64,000 bases of DNA. Source: Botryotinia globosa (Eukaryota > Ascomycota > Leotiomycetes > Helotiales > Sclerotiniaceae). The notes beneath the pieces were generated by a model. That model worked only from the letters and a program-made list of their open reading frames with translations, was not told the DNA's origin and did not search any database. The translations under genes and the position numbers were made by a program. Below, piece after piece: positions 11,744-22,629 of the stretch (position 1 is the stretch's first letter; each line of letters begins with the position of its first letter). The stretch covers positions 248,001 through 312,000 of the forward strand of contig RCSZ01000007.1 in NCBI GenBank assembly GCA_014898425.1. The letters run 5' to 3'.

Positions 11744-12726
11744 ACTCACATACTCACCTAACAATATCCTCAGCTCAGTACATACTCTCACACAAACATG
11801 TACGACATGCACTCCTATCCATATCCATCCAAGGCAAAGAAGGCATCCAAAACATACGGGAGGAGATACACTTTAGTAACATGAGAATTCCCCAAAAGAA
11901 TCTCAACCGCCTTGGAAGTTGTGGTACACATATTCATGGATATCCCCCTTTAACCTGCATGGCTCTGAATATAGAAATATTCCTTCTCAATAGAGTATTC
12001 TGTCTGTACCGTGAAGCCGCGGTTGTCAGATGATACTGACTGATTAGTCGGCCAATGAATGTTTCACAGATGTTTGGTTGCAAAGGGCGCTGTACATCTC
12101 GTCTCAGGTCCACGCTCTTGAAGTTATTCCTTCACTCCCATCCATGCATTCGTTAGGAACGAGGGAACTTGACTCTTGAGTCCGCGAGATTGAAACAGAT
12201 GATTTCTTGGGAAGGAGTTCCGCTTCGTAATCTCTTGGCTCATTCTGTCTTGAGTACGGAGTAAGATCATGTCATCGGTCAACGGTAGTGCTTCTCGGCT
12301 TCACACCTCAATCCACCGGAATGTACATATACTGCTCGCTCGACCTGAGTAATTGATTGCGATTCTTTGATCTAGAACTTTTAGACTTTTTTGATTGTTA
12401 ATCGGAGGAGAATTCTCTCACGCGGGTCTACCTACCCCTCCACTATCCATTATCCATTATCCATCATCCGTTATCAAAATTCTTTCCTTGGTGGGGTGAA
12501 CTTGTCTCCTTGTACAGTAGTACTGCAGCTCTGGTGGTCACTGGTCAGTCATACAGACTCGACAGAGTACAGAGGAACACAAAAACATAGCCATCCGGAA
12601 TTCCCGCGTAAAAAGGGGAAGATCTTCAATGTATATCTCTCTTTCCCTGAATCAATGCAGGAAATCAAGGTATATGGAAAGTTTATTGTCATACCATGAA
12701 TTCCGATTGAACCATACGAAGTGTTG

Positions 12727-12729
<3 letters not shown>

Positions 12730-12766
<37 letters not shown>
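12730..12766. repeat. (CT)n microsatellite in the phosphatase promoter
   Basis: About 18 CT units, roughly 360 bp upstream of the phosphatase ATG. CT-rich tracts are common in fungal promoters; any regulatory role is inference. Confidence 0.9.
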
Positions 12767-12767
<1 letters not shown>

Positions 12768-13125
12768 ATTGTACCACTTCATCGGATGCTTCCTTATCAT
12801 AATTCCTTGTATTCCCGCTATGATCCGTTCGCCTTACGAAGCTATCCAAAATCAATTTCCACTACCGCTCTCTTGGCGTTTCATCGTACCTGACCTATCA
12901 GGTATCACCAATTGATAGTCGGGCTGGTCAAAAAAATCACGTGTTCTTGGTGGGGTTAATTGAATCTTCGGATCAGGTCCGATCAATACCTCCGCTCAAG
13001 CTCCGATTGTTTCTGTGCCTTGTACTTTTCGAGTCAGGAATTACTATCGAATTCGACATTGATTTGGGCGCCTTGAGTTTGTCTTGTACACAATCCATAC
13101 CCTTTTTTTATACCTATTCTGAGTT

Positions 13126-14263
13126 ATGGCTTCACCAAAATATCTTACCGGCGATCAATCTGCCATAAATGAATTTATCGATCAATTTGATGTGCGTTGA
13201 GTCAGTCCTACAAAAGCTTCGAGGCTTGAATTTGTAGGGTGGATTAAGCTGACTTTCTACGCTCTTCAGGTCTTCTTATTTGATTGTGATGGTATATGCG
13301 ATAATCAGTCTTTGGAAAGAAAGATATGCTAACACGCAAAAGGTGTTCTTTGGTCTGGTGATCATATCTTTCCAGGGACGGTCGAGACTTTGGAATTGTT
13401 GAGATCAAAAGGTGCGCTCCCCAAATTCCATATTCCATCTAATCGCGCCCCTCGGAATACACACTGTAATTTCCTCATGGAACAAGAGCTAATCACATAT
13501 TACTCTAGGCAAAAAGGTTGTCTTTGTAACAAACAATTCCACAAAATCGAGAACCGAATATCAGAAGAAGCTTACAGCTCTCGGCATACCAAGCAATGTT
13601 GATGAGATCTTTGGTTCAGCCTATTCTTCCGCAATCTATATCTCTCGAATCCTCAAACTTCCAGCACCCAAGAACAAAGTTTTTGTTTTAGGTGAAAGTG
13701 GTATCGAAACAGAATTGAAAACAGAAGGGGTAGAATTCATTGGAGGGACAGATCCAGCTTATCGTCGCGACATTACACCAGAAGATTATAAAGGAATAGC
13801 AGATGGCTCATTACTCGATGATGATGTTGGTGTAGTTTTGGCTGGCTTAGATTTTCACATCAATTATCTCAAGTTATGTCATGCTTACCATTATCTTCGT
13901 CGAGGTGCAGTATTCCTGGCTACAAACACTGATAGTACTTTACCATCAAACCATACATTCTTTCCTGGAGCCGGATCTATTTCAATTCCATTGATCAATA
14001 TGATAGGAAAAGAGCCAACAGCTTTAGGTAAACCAAATCAAGCAATGATGGATTCTATTGAGGGGAAATTTCAATTCGATCGTAAGAAGACATGTATGGT
14101 TGGAGATCGATTAAATACAGATATTAAGTTTGGTATTGAAGGAAAACTTGGTGGCACATTAGCCGTTTTAACGGGAGTATCTAAGAAAGAAGAATGGGAG
14201 GCTGAAAATGCTCCTGTAGTACCTGCGTACTATGTTGATAAATTGAGTGATTTGAGGGGTTGA
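13126..14263 (+). CDS. PHO13: PHO13-type HAD phosphatase (4-nitrophenylphosphatase / phosphoglycolate phosphatase)
   Basis: Four exons: 13126-13191, 13270-13291, 13343-13411 and 13509-14263; predicted 303 residues. Exon 2 is only 22 nt and encodes V-F-L-F-D-C-D-G, the HAD motif I nucleophile block (Asp27, Asp29). Motif II is V-F-V-T-N-N-S-T and motif III/IV is V-G-D-R-L-N-T-D-I near the C terminus, with a C2 cap between (V-L-A-G-L-D and A-T-N-T-D). The family (yeast PHO13, human PGP) detoxifies side products such as 2-phosphoglycolate, 4-phosphoerythronate and 2-phospho-lactate, so its link to glycolysis and the pentose phosphate pathway fits with, but does not depend on, the neighbouring lactonase. 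Introns have CTAAC-like branch sites. ATG chosen because it precedes a conserved N-terminal helix. Confidence 0.93.
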
Positions 14264-14937
14264 GTTAGGGACAATTGTAGAGTGATGGAGTGCTGGAGGG
14301 GTAAATGATGTGCAATATTATGATCAGTCCCTTACGGAGCTTACGGAGTAGAATAGAAAGATCAATAGAACCCATGAAATAAGGCAGATGGATACCTAGT
14401 AGTTGAATGATTGGAAGAGAAGAATCGGTGTTAAAGAGAGGGGTTCGGATAAAGTGACTAGTCACTGGTCAGGGAAGCACGTGTGACGTCGTGGTAAATC
14501 TAGCCCCTTCTCCCCTCTCTTAAACGATGGAAATAGAATTATTACCGAGCGATGGCGAACAAGTTTCTGTATGGGTGGTATTGATCGACAGGCTTTGTTT
14601 TTCTTGTGACTACTTCGTAATACTGGGTGTAAAATGTTTATCGAATGATTCTGAGGGGTTGATGAGTTGATGGGAGGTGGCGCGGTGGTGGCGCGGTGGT
14701 GGCTTTGGATTGGGTAGGGAGGTGGAGGGAGAGGTGGAGGTGGAGGTGTTGCTAGCTGAGGGGGGTGTGGTGTGGTGTGAAGGGGAGAACGGGGGTGAAG
14801 AGGTGAAGGGGAGAAAGGGAGAGGGGGAGAGAGGGAGAGGGGGAAGGGACCCTGTCTTTTCTTGTCTTGTCTCGCCCTGTCTTGTCTCGTCTTGATCCGC
14901 CTTGTAAAGGACCCTACGTGTATACGTAAGCAGTTGG

Positions 14938-14962
14938 GGCATACATACATACATACATACAT
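14938..14962. repeat. (CATA)n microsatellite
   Basis: About six CATA/ATAC tetranucleotide units. Confidence 0.9.
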
Positions 14963-15479
14963 AGGGAGTTGATTACTAGGGAGGTGGTGCATATATATAT
15001 TAGGGTTATAGGGTTATATTATAGGCTTGTAGGATTATAGGCTTGGGTTTGGGTCTGGATTAGGAATTGTAGGTTTTGGATTGACATTGATAGATTAGAA
15101 ATCAAAATCGAGCGCAGCGAGGACGGGGGTTTGGGGGCTTGCCCCCATGGTCAGGGAGTATGGAGTGAGGCTGTGTTTGTGGTTTTTTGAGAGGGGTTTG
15201 AGAGGGGTTTGGGGATAGATGGGAGAATGTAGTAAGAATGACAATGACGCTCCGCTGGGCCACTGCCGTGGGGGCCGTTTTCGCTTCGCTCTGGTAGAGG
15301 TGAGGTGAGGTGAGGTGTATCGGTAAATTATCAACTAGGAGACTAGATTTTAAAGGGGATGTGAGAAGGAAGGGCAGGGGGATTTCTGGGTGTATTAGAA
15401 TTTGGGTGGGCTAGGTAGATACTCTGTATTTCAGTGCTTTTTGTAAAGACTCTACCTCGCCTCACTCTGAATGAAAAAA

Positions 15480-16170
15480 ACGGGTATATTAAATATCTCT
15501 TGATACTTCTAAAATTCATTTTTCAATCAATTTTTTTGATAATATAATTCTCTATCATATGTTTTTCTTTTATCTAGTTTGTTATATCATATTTCTGTAG
15601 ATTATTAGTAAATTTTAATTAGTAGTATTTTAAAGAAAGTCTTGATTTTAGTGACTTTGATGTGTCTGTTTTTTTGTTTAGCATGAGCTCGTTTATATAA
15701 GAGTTATCGAATATACTCACTACACACTATGATGTTTTGTGATATAATCCCTGCAAAATTTATATTTTTCTATATAAACTAAAATACTATATAATTATCA
15801 CAATTATATATATTAAATTGTAAAAACTTTTTATAAAATAATTTGAGTTATAATCTATACAAAAAAATTAATAATTCATTTTTAAATATTTTTATTAAAA
15901 AGTTATATAAACTTTTAATTAAAAAAGTTCAGAATTTTTCACTTGTAATACTATTTGAATTTTCAACTTTGACCTTTTAAAAATATGATTATAAAAATAC
16001 TTAAAAATAAATAATTTATAAATATTTAAAAATAAATAAATAATTTCTCTGAATAATTTGAATGATTTCTAATACAAATATAATAAAATTTTCAATTTAA
16101 TAATATCTACTGATCAATAAACCAGAATATAAAAACCTGAATAATTGAATATTTTAAATGGAAAAGCGTT
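15480..16170. other. AT-rich island, possible decayed repeat
   Basis: Roughly 700 bp of very AT-rich sequence with sharp edges against normal-composition DNA. No terminal repeats or protein traces were recognised. The composition resembles the RIP-affected element at 22480-29056, so a relic of a transposon or MITE is possible but not shown. It lies about 350 bp upstream of the SET-domain start codon. Confidence 0.4.
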
Positions 16171-16517
16171 ACATGTGCAGTGAGTAGGTTCCAGAACTCT
16201 TACAGAGGGGCATTGTCTCAAGTGACCTCAGGATAAAGACCCTACATACATGCGTCGGGGCTTGGGACATGTTCACATACTCCACAGGAAAATATATATA
16301 AAAAATTAAAAACTTCCAATAGAAACAAGAAACTTACCGGAGCATATCCTCCGGCTTTGAATGTACAAATTTCCCTTGTTTCGGTAATTGTTCTGGTTTG
16401 GGAGGCGGCAGGGCTAAGGTGGAAGGCGAGAGTAGGGGTCCTACAGGGCGGGTGGATGACTGGGCGCGTGAAATCCTTGACAAAAACCAAATCTCCTCAA
16501 AATTCAATACCCCCACC

Positions 16518-18527
16518 ATGACTTCTTCCGCACCACAATATGGTTCCAAAAAAAGACGACTCGTGCAACCTTTTAACTTGGATAAACCACTCTCATACTT
16601 CTTCCATTCTAAGGATCATGCCCAATTCCATTGCACCATGGATGGAGACAGCGACTTGGAGGATGATACCTCCATCTTTGTGGGGAGACGACATGAGTTA
16701 ACTGAACGATTGGACGAGAACCCTTACGATTTATTAACCTATCTCGAACGAGCGAGCATCTATAGCGATTTGGGATATCCAGATTTGGCATCGGGAGATA
16801 GTTACAAGGCTTTATTGTTGTGCGATGAATTGAAGGACGAAAGTTTCGAATATCATGAACAAGCGCTCGAAGCTTTTCAATCTCGACTCGCAGAAGGCTT
16901 TTCGGTAAATCTTCTAAAGAGACATGTTCCTGGATTGGCAGATACGGGAAATGTTTCAGAGACCATTGAGAGAAGTGATTTTCAGAGGTTGAATCTGGAT
17001 GAGGTGGGTGAAGAGGTGTACATGCAAATTGCAGATAAGGCGGCATTGCGATGTTATCAAAATCTCTCATTGAGTCTTCTGTTATGCGGATGCTTAAAGA
17101 GTGCTTATGATTTTTGTAGCAGAGGATTAAAGGTCGCTCCTGATGATGAGGAATTGAGTCAAGTGAAGGATTATATTTTCAACATGGCGAAGAGGAGGTT
17201 AAAAACCGACGAGGTGGATATTTCCGAATTACCAGATCAAGGCTTGGTACGACGCGAAATCTATCCCTGGAATGACCACGAACCCAATCGTTTCTCGGGG
17301 GAATCTCTCGACTTTTTAAATCAGGAATTACAAGCCATTTCTTCAAAGGTGGAGGTTAGAGCTGTTGAATTACCTACATTGGTGGAAGCTGCGATTGTTC
17401 AGGAGGAAGATGGTCATATACCAACAAACAAACAATTGGGTTTATTCGCAACAGACGATATACAACCCGGCGAAACCGTCCTCGAAGAAACCTCCGTCTT
17501 AACAGTTAATAATCGTCTGAAAGATGCTCTTTGCGATGCCTGCAGTACTGTATTACCTCCTTTGGGTAAAAATAGTACAGTAGTAGGATGTCCGGATTGT
17601 TATGATATTATGTTTTGTAATGAAACTTGTCTCAATCTCGCCTTGGAAACATATCATCCAGCTATTTGCGAGAAAGATGTCGATACCATTTCCAAAGATC
17701 CGGATCCGAAAGAATCACCAAATGCCCTCTATCTTCTCCTTTTGGCTCGCGCATTAGCCATGTCGGCAACTCAAGAAATTCATCCTCTCGATTTAAAAGA
17801 AGTTAAATTTATTTGGGGGGATTTTCTCGATTCAGCTAGCAATGCGGTTCCTATTTCCCCTAAATCAGAACCACCTCCTGTTTGGACTCTTCCATTTTCT
17901 TTCTCGTCAAATATCGCAACTCCTCTTCATATCCTTGAAAAAATGGATATTGATATTTTTGCCGAGATTGCAAATTATGATCTTTGGATTTTAAATACTT
18001 TGTATAGTAAATTTAGGGGTACGGCATCGGCGAGAGTTAATACGACAACCGGGATGCCGGAAGTAGCGGCTGTTCATCCTCTTTGGTGTTTGGCAAATCA
18101 TGATTGTGATCCTAATGTACAATGGGAATGGGGAGGAAGAATGAAATTGTGGTGTAGGGAAAAGAGAATTAATGGGAAAGGTGGGGTGAAGAAGGGTGAA
18201 GAGATTTGGAATCATTATTGTGATATTGAATTACCGGTTCAAGAGAGGAGAGAGTGGGCAGAGGGAAGTTTGGGTGGTTGGTGTATGTGTGAGAGATGTA
18301 GGAGGGAGGCGGGAGAGATTGATGAGGCGGGAGAGGCTGGTGGGAAGGGAGAGAATTTTAGAGGGAGAAGGTTGAATGGGTTTGTGGATGAGGCTGAGGA
18401 TTTCCTTACACCTACTGGTGTGGAGCTTGATGGAAAGATTGTCGAACGTGGATATGTGGATGTGAAAATGAGATCGTCGGGGAAGGAAGATGTGGTGTCA
18501 AATGGTAGTAAGAGGGTAGCTGAATAG
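16518..18527 (+). CDS. SET-domain protein with N-terminal TPR-like region (putative lysine methyltransferase)
   Basis: Single exon, 669 residues. ATG at 16518 lies in a CACCATG context. The N-terminal half (about 45-260) has TPR-like helices (N-P-Y-D-L-L-T-Y-L-E-R-A, D-L-A-S-G-D-S-Y-K-A-L). A split SET domain follows: the N-SET strand L-G-L-F-A-T-D-D-I-Q-P-G-E (about 310), an intervening Cys-rich zinc-finger-like insert (L-C-D-A-C, G-C-P-D-C, F-C-N-E-T-C, about 338-385), the catalytic N-H-D-C-D-P-N (about 526-532), G-E-E-I-W-N-H-Y-C-D and a post-SET C-M-C-E-R-C (about 590). The SMYD-like arrangement suggests S-adenosylmethionine-dependent lysine methylation; histone or non-histone substrate cannot be told from sequence. 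The final ~75 residues are low-complexity. Confidence 0.88.
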   Translation: MTSSAPQYGSKKRRLVQPFNLDKPLSYFFHSKDHAQFHCTMDGDSDLEDDTSIFVGRRHELTERLDENPYDLLTYLERASIYSDLGYPDLASGDSYKALLLCDELKDESFEYHEQALEAFQSRLAEGFSVNLLKRHVPGLADTGNVSETIERSDFQRLNLDEVGEEVYMQIADKAALRCYQNLSLSLLLCGCLKSAYDFCSRGLKVAPDDEELSQVKDYIFNMAKRRLKTDEVDISELPDQGLVRREIYPWNDHEPNRFSGESLDFLNQELQAISSKVEVRAVELPTLVEAAIVQEEDGHIPTNKQLGLFATDDIQPGETVLEETSVLTVNNRLKDALCDACSTVLPPLGKNSTVVGCPDCYDIMFCNETCLNLALETYHPAICEKDVDTISKDPDPKESPNALYLLLLARALAMSATQEIHPLDLKEVKFIWGDFLDSASNAVPISPKSEPPPVWTLPFSFSSNIATPLHILEKMDIDIFAEIANYDLWILNTLYSKFRGTASARVNTTTGMPEVAAVHPLWCLANHDCDPNVQWEWGGRMKLWCREKRINGKGGVKKGEEIWNHYCDIELPVQERREWAEGSLGGWCMCERCRREAGEIDEAGEAGGKGENFRGRRLNGFVDEAEDFLTPTGVELDGKIVERGYVDVKMRSSGKEDVVSNGSKRVAE

Positions 18528-19616
18528 TTGGGCAAGTGATGCCGGTTGGATAGATTGAAACGCGGTGGGAAAATAGACCTGTATGAATTATTGGGGTTGG
18601 ATATAATCATTGAAGAAGGGATAGGTGATTGATTTGGATGTATATATGAAATGGAAGGGAAGGGGAGATTAAAATTTTGAGATGGATAAAATGAGATGAT
18701 TTGAGTGTAAGCTTTTGGGAGAATTGTGTGTGTTGTTTGATCTTATTGTTGTTTTGGAAATGGAGAGAGATTTTGTTTTTTGAGGGAGGAATAGGAGGAA
18801 GAAGAGAGAACAGAGAAGAGAGTGCTGTAGATAGTTGATGGTTGATAGTGGCTTGGTTGATGATAAGTGTCATTTCAATTCTAATGGTTTGGTATCTCGG
18901 GACTGTGGGTTTGAGTGCTTGGGTGTTTGATTGTTTGGATAGCATGTGAAATTTGCAGGTTTGATGGTTAGTTACCTAGTCAGTGGTGGTGTAGAAATTG
19001 CAGTGTGAATGGGAGATGGGGGATGGAAATTTGACTGACTGACTGATGTGCTGACTGATTCGTGGGGATGGAGGTGGGGTTTGTATAGTGTGAAGGATTT
19101 GAAAGGTATGAAGAATTGGGAAGGTGAGATGTGAGATGTGAGATAGGGTTGAGATGGAGATGGAGGATGAGAATGAGAAGGGCGGGAGGTGGATTGAGGG
19201 GAATGAGGAATGAGGAATAAGAAATGAGGTGAGTGGGACTGAGTAGATGGATATGAAGTATTAAGCGTGCTGGGGAAAGAGGATCGTCGAGAGCAAGAAT
19301 GAAGCGGATGGGGACTGAGACATGAGGAATGTGAAGTTGCTATTTAGGAGTGAGAAGAGTGATGGAAGAGTGGAATGAGAGTAGTGATGGGATGGAGTAA
19401 TGGAGTTGCTGTATGGGACGAGTGAAATTCAGTGGAATGGGTTGATGGTATGGATTGTACGGATATTGTAGCTGGTGTAGGTATGTTATTTGGATCTGTG
19501 GTATGGACTTGGGTTTGAGGTTTGGTGTGTAGGTGGGTAGGTGGGTAGGTGCGTGGGTGCGTGGGTGCAAGATTTGTATATACTGTACGGAGGGTTGAAT
19601 TTCTAGGTGGTGGAAG

Positions 19617-19662
19617 TGGGGATTGGGGATTGGGGATTGGGGATTGGGGATTGGGGATTGGT
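19617..19662. repeat. (GGGGATT)n minisatellite
   Basis: About six 7-bp units. The complementary motif CCCCAAT recurs as three to four units at 51758-51784. Confidence 0.9.
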
Positions 19663-20404
19663 GAATTTTTGTGGCGATATTATTGTGATATTATAATAGG
19701 TGGGGCAGAAAGGGTGAGCGGTTGAGGGCATGGGTGATTGAGCGGAGATGGGTTGGAGGGTCTGGCTGTGGAAGATGAAAGGGGAGGAAATAGAGAGTTG
19801 TAGGCATGGTTGTGAAGTAAGATGGAATGGAGAGGTGAAGGGAAGTTGGAGGTAATATGGTGTAGGAGATGAGAGGGGATGATGGGGAGGTGATACAGAG
19901 GGGAGATTGAGAAGAGGGTTCAGGAAGAAGATGGGCTATCAGAATGGACGTTGAAAGGAAAATCAAGGGAAGAACGGGAATTTGTATCGGGTAGGAATAA
20001 CCTGGGGCTTGTGTTGCTTCTTCATTAACGAAACGATAGATGGACTGAGTAGATTCGTATTGGAGACATTAGGGATAGAGAGAAGAAGGGCGGGACGATT
20101 AGATGCATTGGGATGACCGAGTGGTGCGTTCATATCCCAATCTCCTCCCTTACTAAATTGACGATGGTAGAGATGAATAGTTGGAGCTCGAGAGATATCC
20201 AATTGCTGCAGAGTATTTTTGGTAGACAACAAACAGAAAATGCGACTAACGGAATCATATGTCACGCGAAAAAGTCAACAAATTGATGATTAGATGGTTA
20301 TTTATTTTTTGTATCTCTCTCTCTATGATTTTGTCTCTTCTATGTACAAGAAGAACCGGAAACCAACTCAATGTCCAAGTTGCGTTTGCTGATTCTGCAT
20401 CATA

Positions 20405-20457
20405 TCATGGAGAAGATAATGGAAGATAATGGAAGATGATGGAAGATGATGGAAGAT
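20405..20457. repeat. 10-bp tandem repeat (ATGGAAGATA/G)
   Basis: About five imperfect head-to-tail copies of ATGGAAGATAATGGAAGATG-type units. Confidence 0.75.
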
Positions 20458-22072
20458 CTAATCATGAAATACAACAGGCGTAATGACGACTTGACTCGCT
20501 GCTTTGATCCACAGCCATGGGGAGTTCAGTGGATAGGATTATGAGTTTCTCGTGGAAAGAAATACTGAGGTGGACTGAATTCGATGGGGGTGCTGTGCTG
20601 GAGTGCTGGAGTGCTGGAGTGCTTGAGTGCTTGAGAGGTAAGTCGTGAGGATTATTAAGGCATAAGGAAATTGATACGTTGTAATGAGTGGATGCGTTTG
20701 AGACCGCCGTCTTACAGCCGCACTGCTAGGACATCCGGAAAAATGAGTGGGTAGATGCTGTCAAGTGCGCTGGTAGTCTAAGGAAATGGGTAAAGCTGAT
20801 TCGAGTGGGACAATAGAGATGAATTGAATTTTGTAAGTGGGAAGTTGTTGGAACATGAAGTTATGTGCTCGTTCTTGAATAGGGACACTGTCGGCGAGTG
20901 GTAGGGTCAATTCAACTTAATAGTTTTGGAAGTACTTTGGTCGTACGGTTCATTGCACTTTACACAATTCGGAGCCCTATTTTCATTGTTTTTCCCGCAT
21001 CGGGTAGTAACCTAGATTAGATTTGTCAGCCAATGTGTATTGCTAATGGAGAGAAAGCTCAATTATCTCAGTGAAACCGACCACATATTGACCGACGTAC
21101 TCAGTAGCCGGCCTTATTACAGTTGATACAATCTCCATGCAGCGCCATTCTAAAGGTATGGGCATAGCTTTGTGATGACAAGTTGGTGAGCAGGATATGT
21201 GTAGTATGATAAAAATCCTGTGATAAGGCAGTCCTTGTTCAACGGTTCTGTATGTGGATTTTTAAATTTGGATAGAGAAGAGGAAAAAGGTAGCAAAGGG
21301 GAGAATGCAGTGGTATTTGAGCACATTTTCTCCAAGCTAAGAGGGTGAAAATGATTATTCTGCCCTCAATTCTAGGAGTCAAAATGTGAGAATTCGGGAT
21401 CATTCCAGTCATTTCATGGTTGTTGTGACATATTTCAAGCAGAATCATACAAAATTGAGGATATGACGGTCCTTTTGAACATTTGGTTTGGATTAAGAGT
21501 CAGAAATGAATAGAATGTAGTCAAGTTCTGGTGTATTAAACTCACAATCAGTATTCTGACTGTGAAAATCCAATCATTCTGTTGGAATAGCCATCTCCTA
21601 TCCAAAAAGTGATGATTTTTATGTCTAGTAGGTAGTGACTGTAAATTGTTGCAGGCATGCATTTTGGGACTCATAATGTCGATTCTGAATTTGCAGAATG
21701 GAGTTTAATCAACTGTGGAATCATTTTGAATGTACGGACTCATGAAGTAGTTGAGTAAGGCCACAGACAGACACTTTGTGAATGTTACCACCAAGGTATT
21801 CAATAGTCCGGACTACAATCCAACAATAAAAAGCTCTTAATATCCAAAAGTAGTTGGAAGTTTGAAAATAGTTCAATATCCCAATCATATTCAATGTCTC
21901 CAATGATTTGAATATCCTAATCGGTTTGGGGATTTGATAATCTTTCATTGTTGGACTGCAGTCCAGACTTTTCAACACTCTGATTACTGCTGACATGATT
22001 AAAATTATCCGTTCAGTCATTCAAGGTTCTCGCTTTCTACTTGAATAGATTTGACATGACTAGAAGGTAGTA

Positions 22073-22461
22073 ATAGTCGGCTCTTATAAGCAGCCTCCTA
22101 ATTCCTAGTCAGGGAAAGCGGTTGTCCCCGGAAAGCAGTTATCCCCAAAAAATCTTGATATATATTTTATTCAATTCTGAAAAAAAGAATAATGGATTTG
22201 ATATTATTGAATTATTATAATCTTATTAAATTCAATAATATTATTTATTACATTTAACTTTAACTTTATTTACTATAATAAATATAATAAATAAATAATA
22301 AGAATCAATATTTTATTAATAATTATATAATTTATAAAGATTGTAATTAATATAATTCAATTATTATAATATTTTCAAAGTTTTTTTAAGGACAACCGCT
22401 TTCCAAAGACAATCACTTTCCTTAATTAGAAACTAGAAGGCCGCTTATAAGAGCCGACTAT
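22073..22461. mobile_element. MITE-like element with ~73-bp terminal inverted repeats
   Basis: The left end (ATAGTCGGCTCTTATAAGC...) is matched by the reverse complement of the right end for about 73 bp, with differences that are nearly all transitions. A TA dinucleotide flanks each side (22071-22072 and 22462-22463), as expected for Tc1/mariner-type insertion. Each arm contains a 17-bp motif (GGAAAGCGGTTGTCCCC) repeated twice. The ~240-bp centre is AT-rich and has no coding capacity, so it is non-autonomous. It ends 16 bp before the LTR retrotransposon. Confidence 0.82.
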
Positions 22462-22479
22462 TAATGGCTTGAACTATAT

Positions 22480-22629
22480 TGTCACGGCGCCAACTACGTT
22501 GCCTTCGTGCCTCAGGCACGAACCCTTAGCGTGCCCTTAGTGTGCCCTACTTCCTATAATAGGGCCTCAACCTTTCATAGCATTTAGAACCCTTATAGTA
22601 CAATATAAGTCTTTACCTATATCTTGACA
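22480..22629 (+). repeat. 5' LTR, 150 bp
   Basis: Begins TGTCACGGCGCC and ends ATCTTGACA. It aligns without gaps to 28907-29056. It keeps GC-rich bases at most positions where the 3' LTR has T or A, so it is the less mutated copy. Confidence 0.95.

Larger units (their letters stand above)
10645..13125. other. Intergenic region rich in simple repeats
   Basis: About 2.5 kb between the divergently oriented lactonase and phosphatase genes, with no supported gene. It contains a 13-bp minisatellite, poly-G, (TA)n, an ACTACCTACCCA triplet repeat and (CT)n, listed separately. Promoters of both neighbours must lie here. Confidence 0.6.
14264..16517. other. Intergenic region with repeat tracts and an AT-rich island
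   Basis: No supported gene. It includes a G/A-rich tract (14690-14850), a (CATA)n run at 14938-14962, GC-rich palindromic motifs at 15108-15145, and an AT-rich island at about 15480-16170, then the leader of the SET-domain gene. An upstream in-frame extension of that gene to 16398 begins with TTG and is not used. Confidence 0.55.
18528..22072. other. Gene-poor region with minisatellites
   Basis: About 3.5 kb with no supported gene. It is strongly G-rich on the + strand up to about 20,000 with several short tandem repeats. The part 19440-19700 resembles 29180-29345 beyond the retrotransposon (see findings). Open frames here are low-complexity antisense shadows. Confidence 0.55.

Noticed and set aside
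14999..15022. Telomere-like TTAGGGTTATAGGGTTA
   Set aside because: Only one true TTAGGG unit; no array, so not an interstitial telomere.
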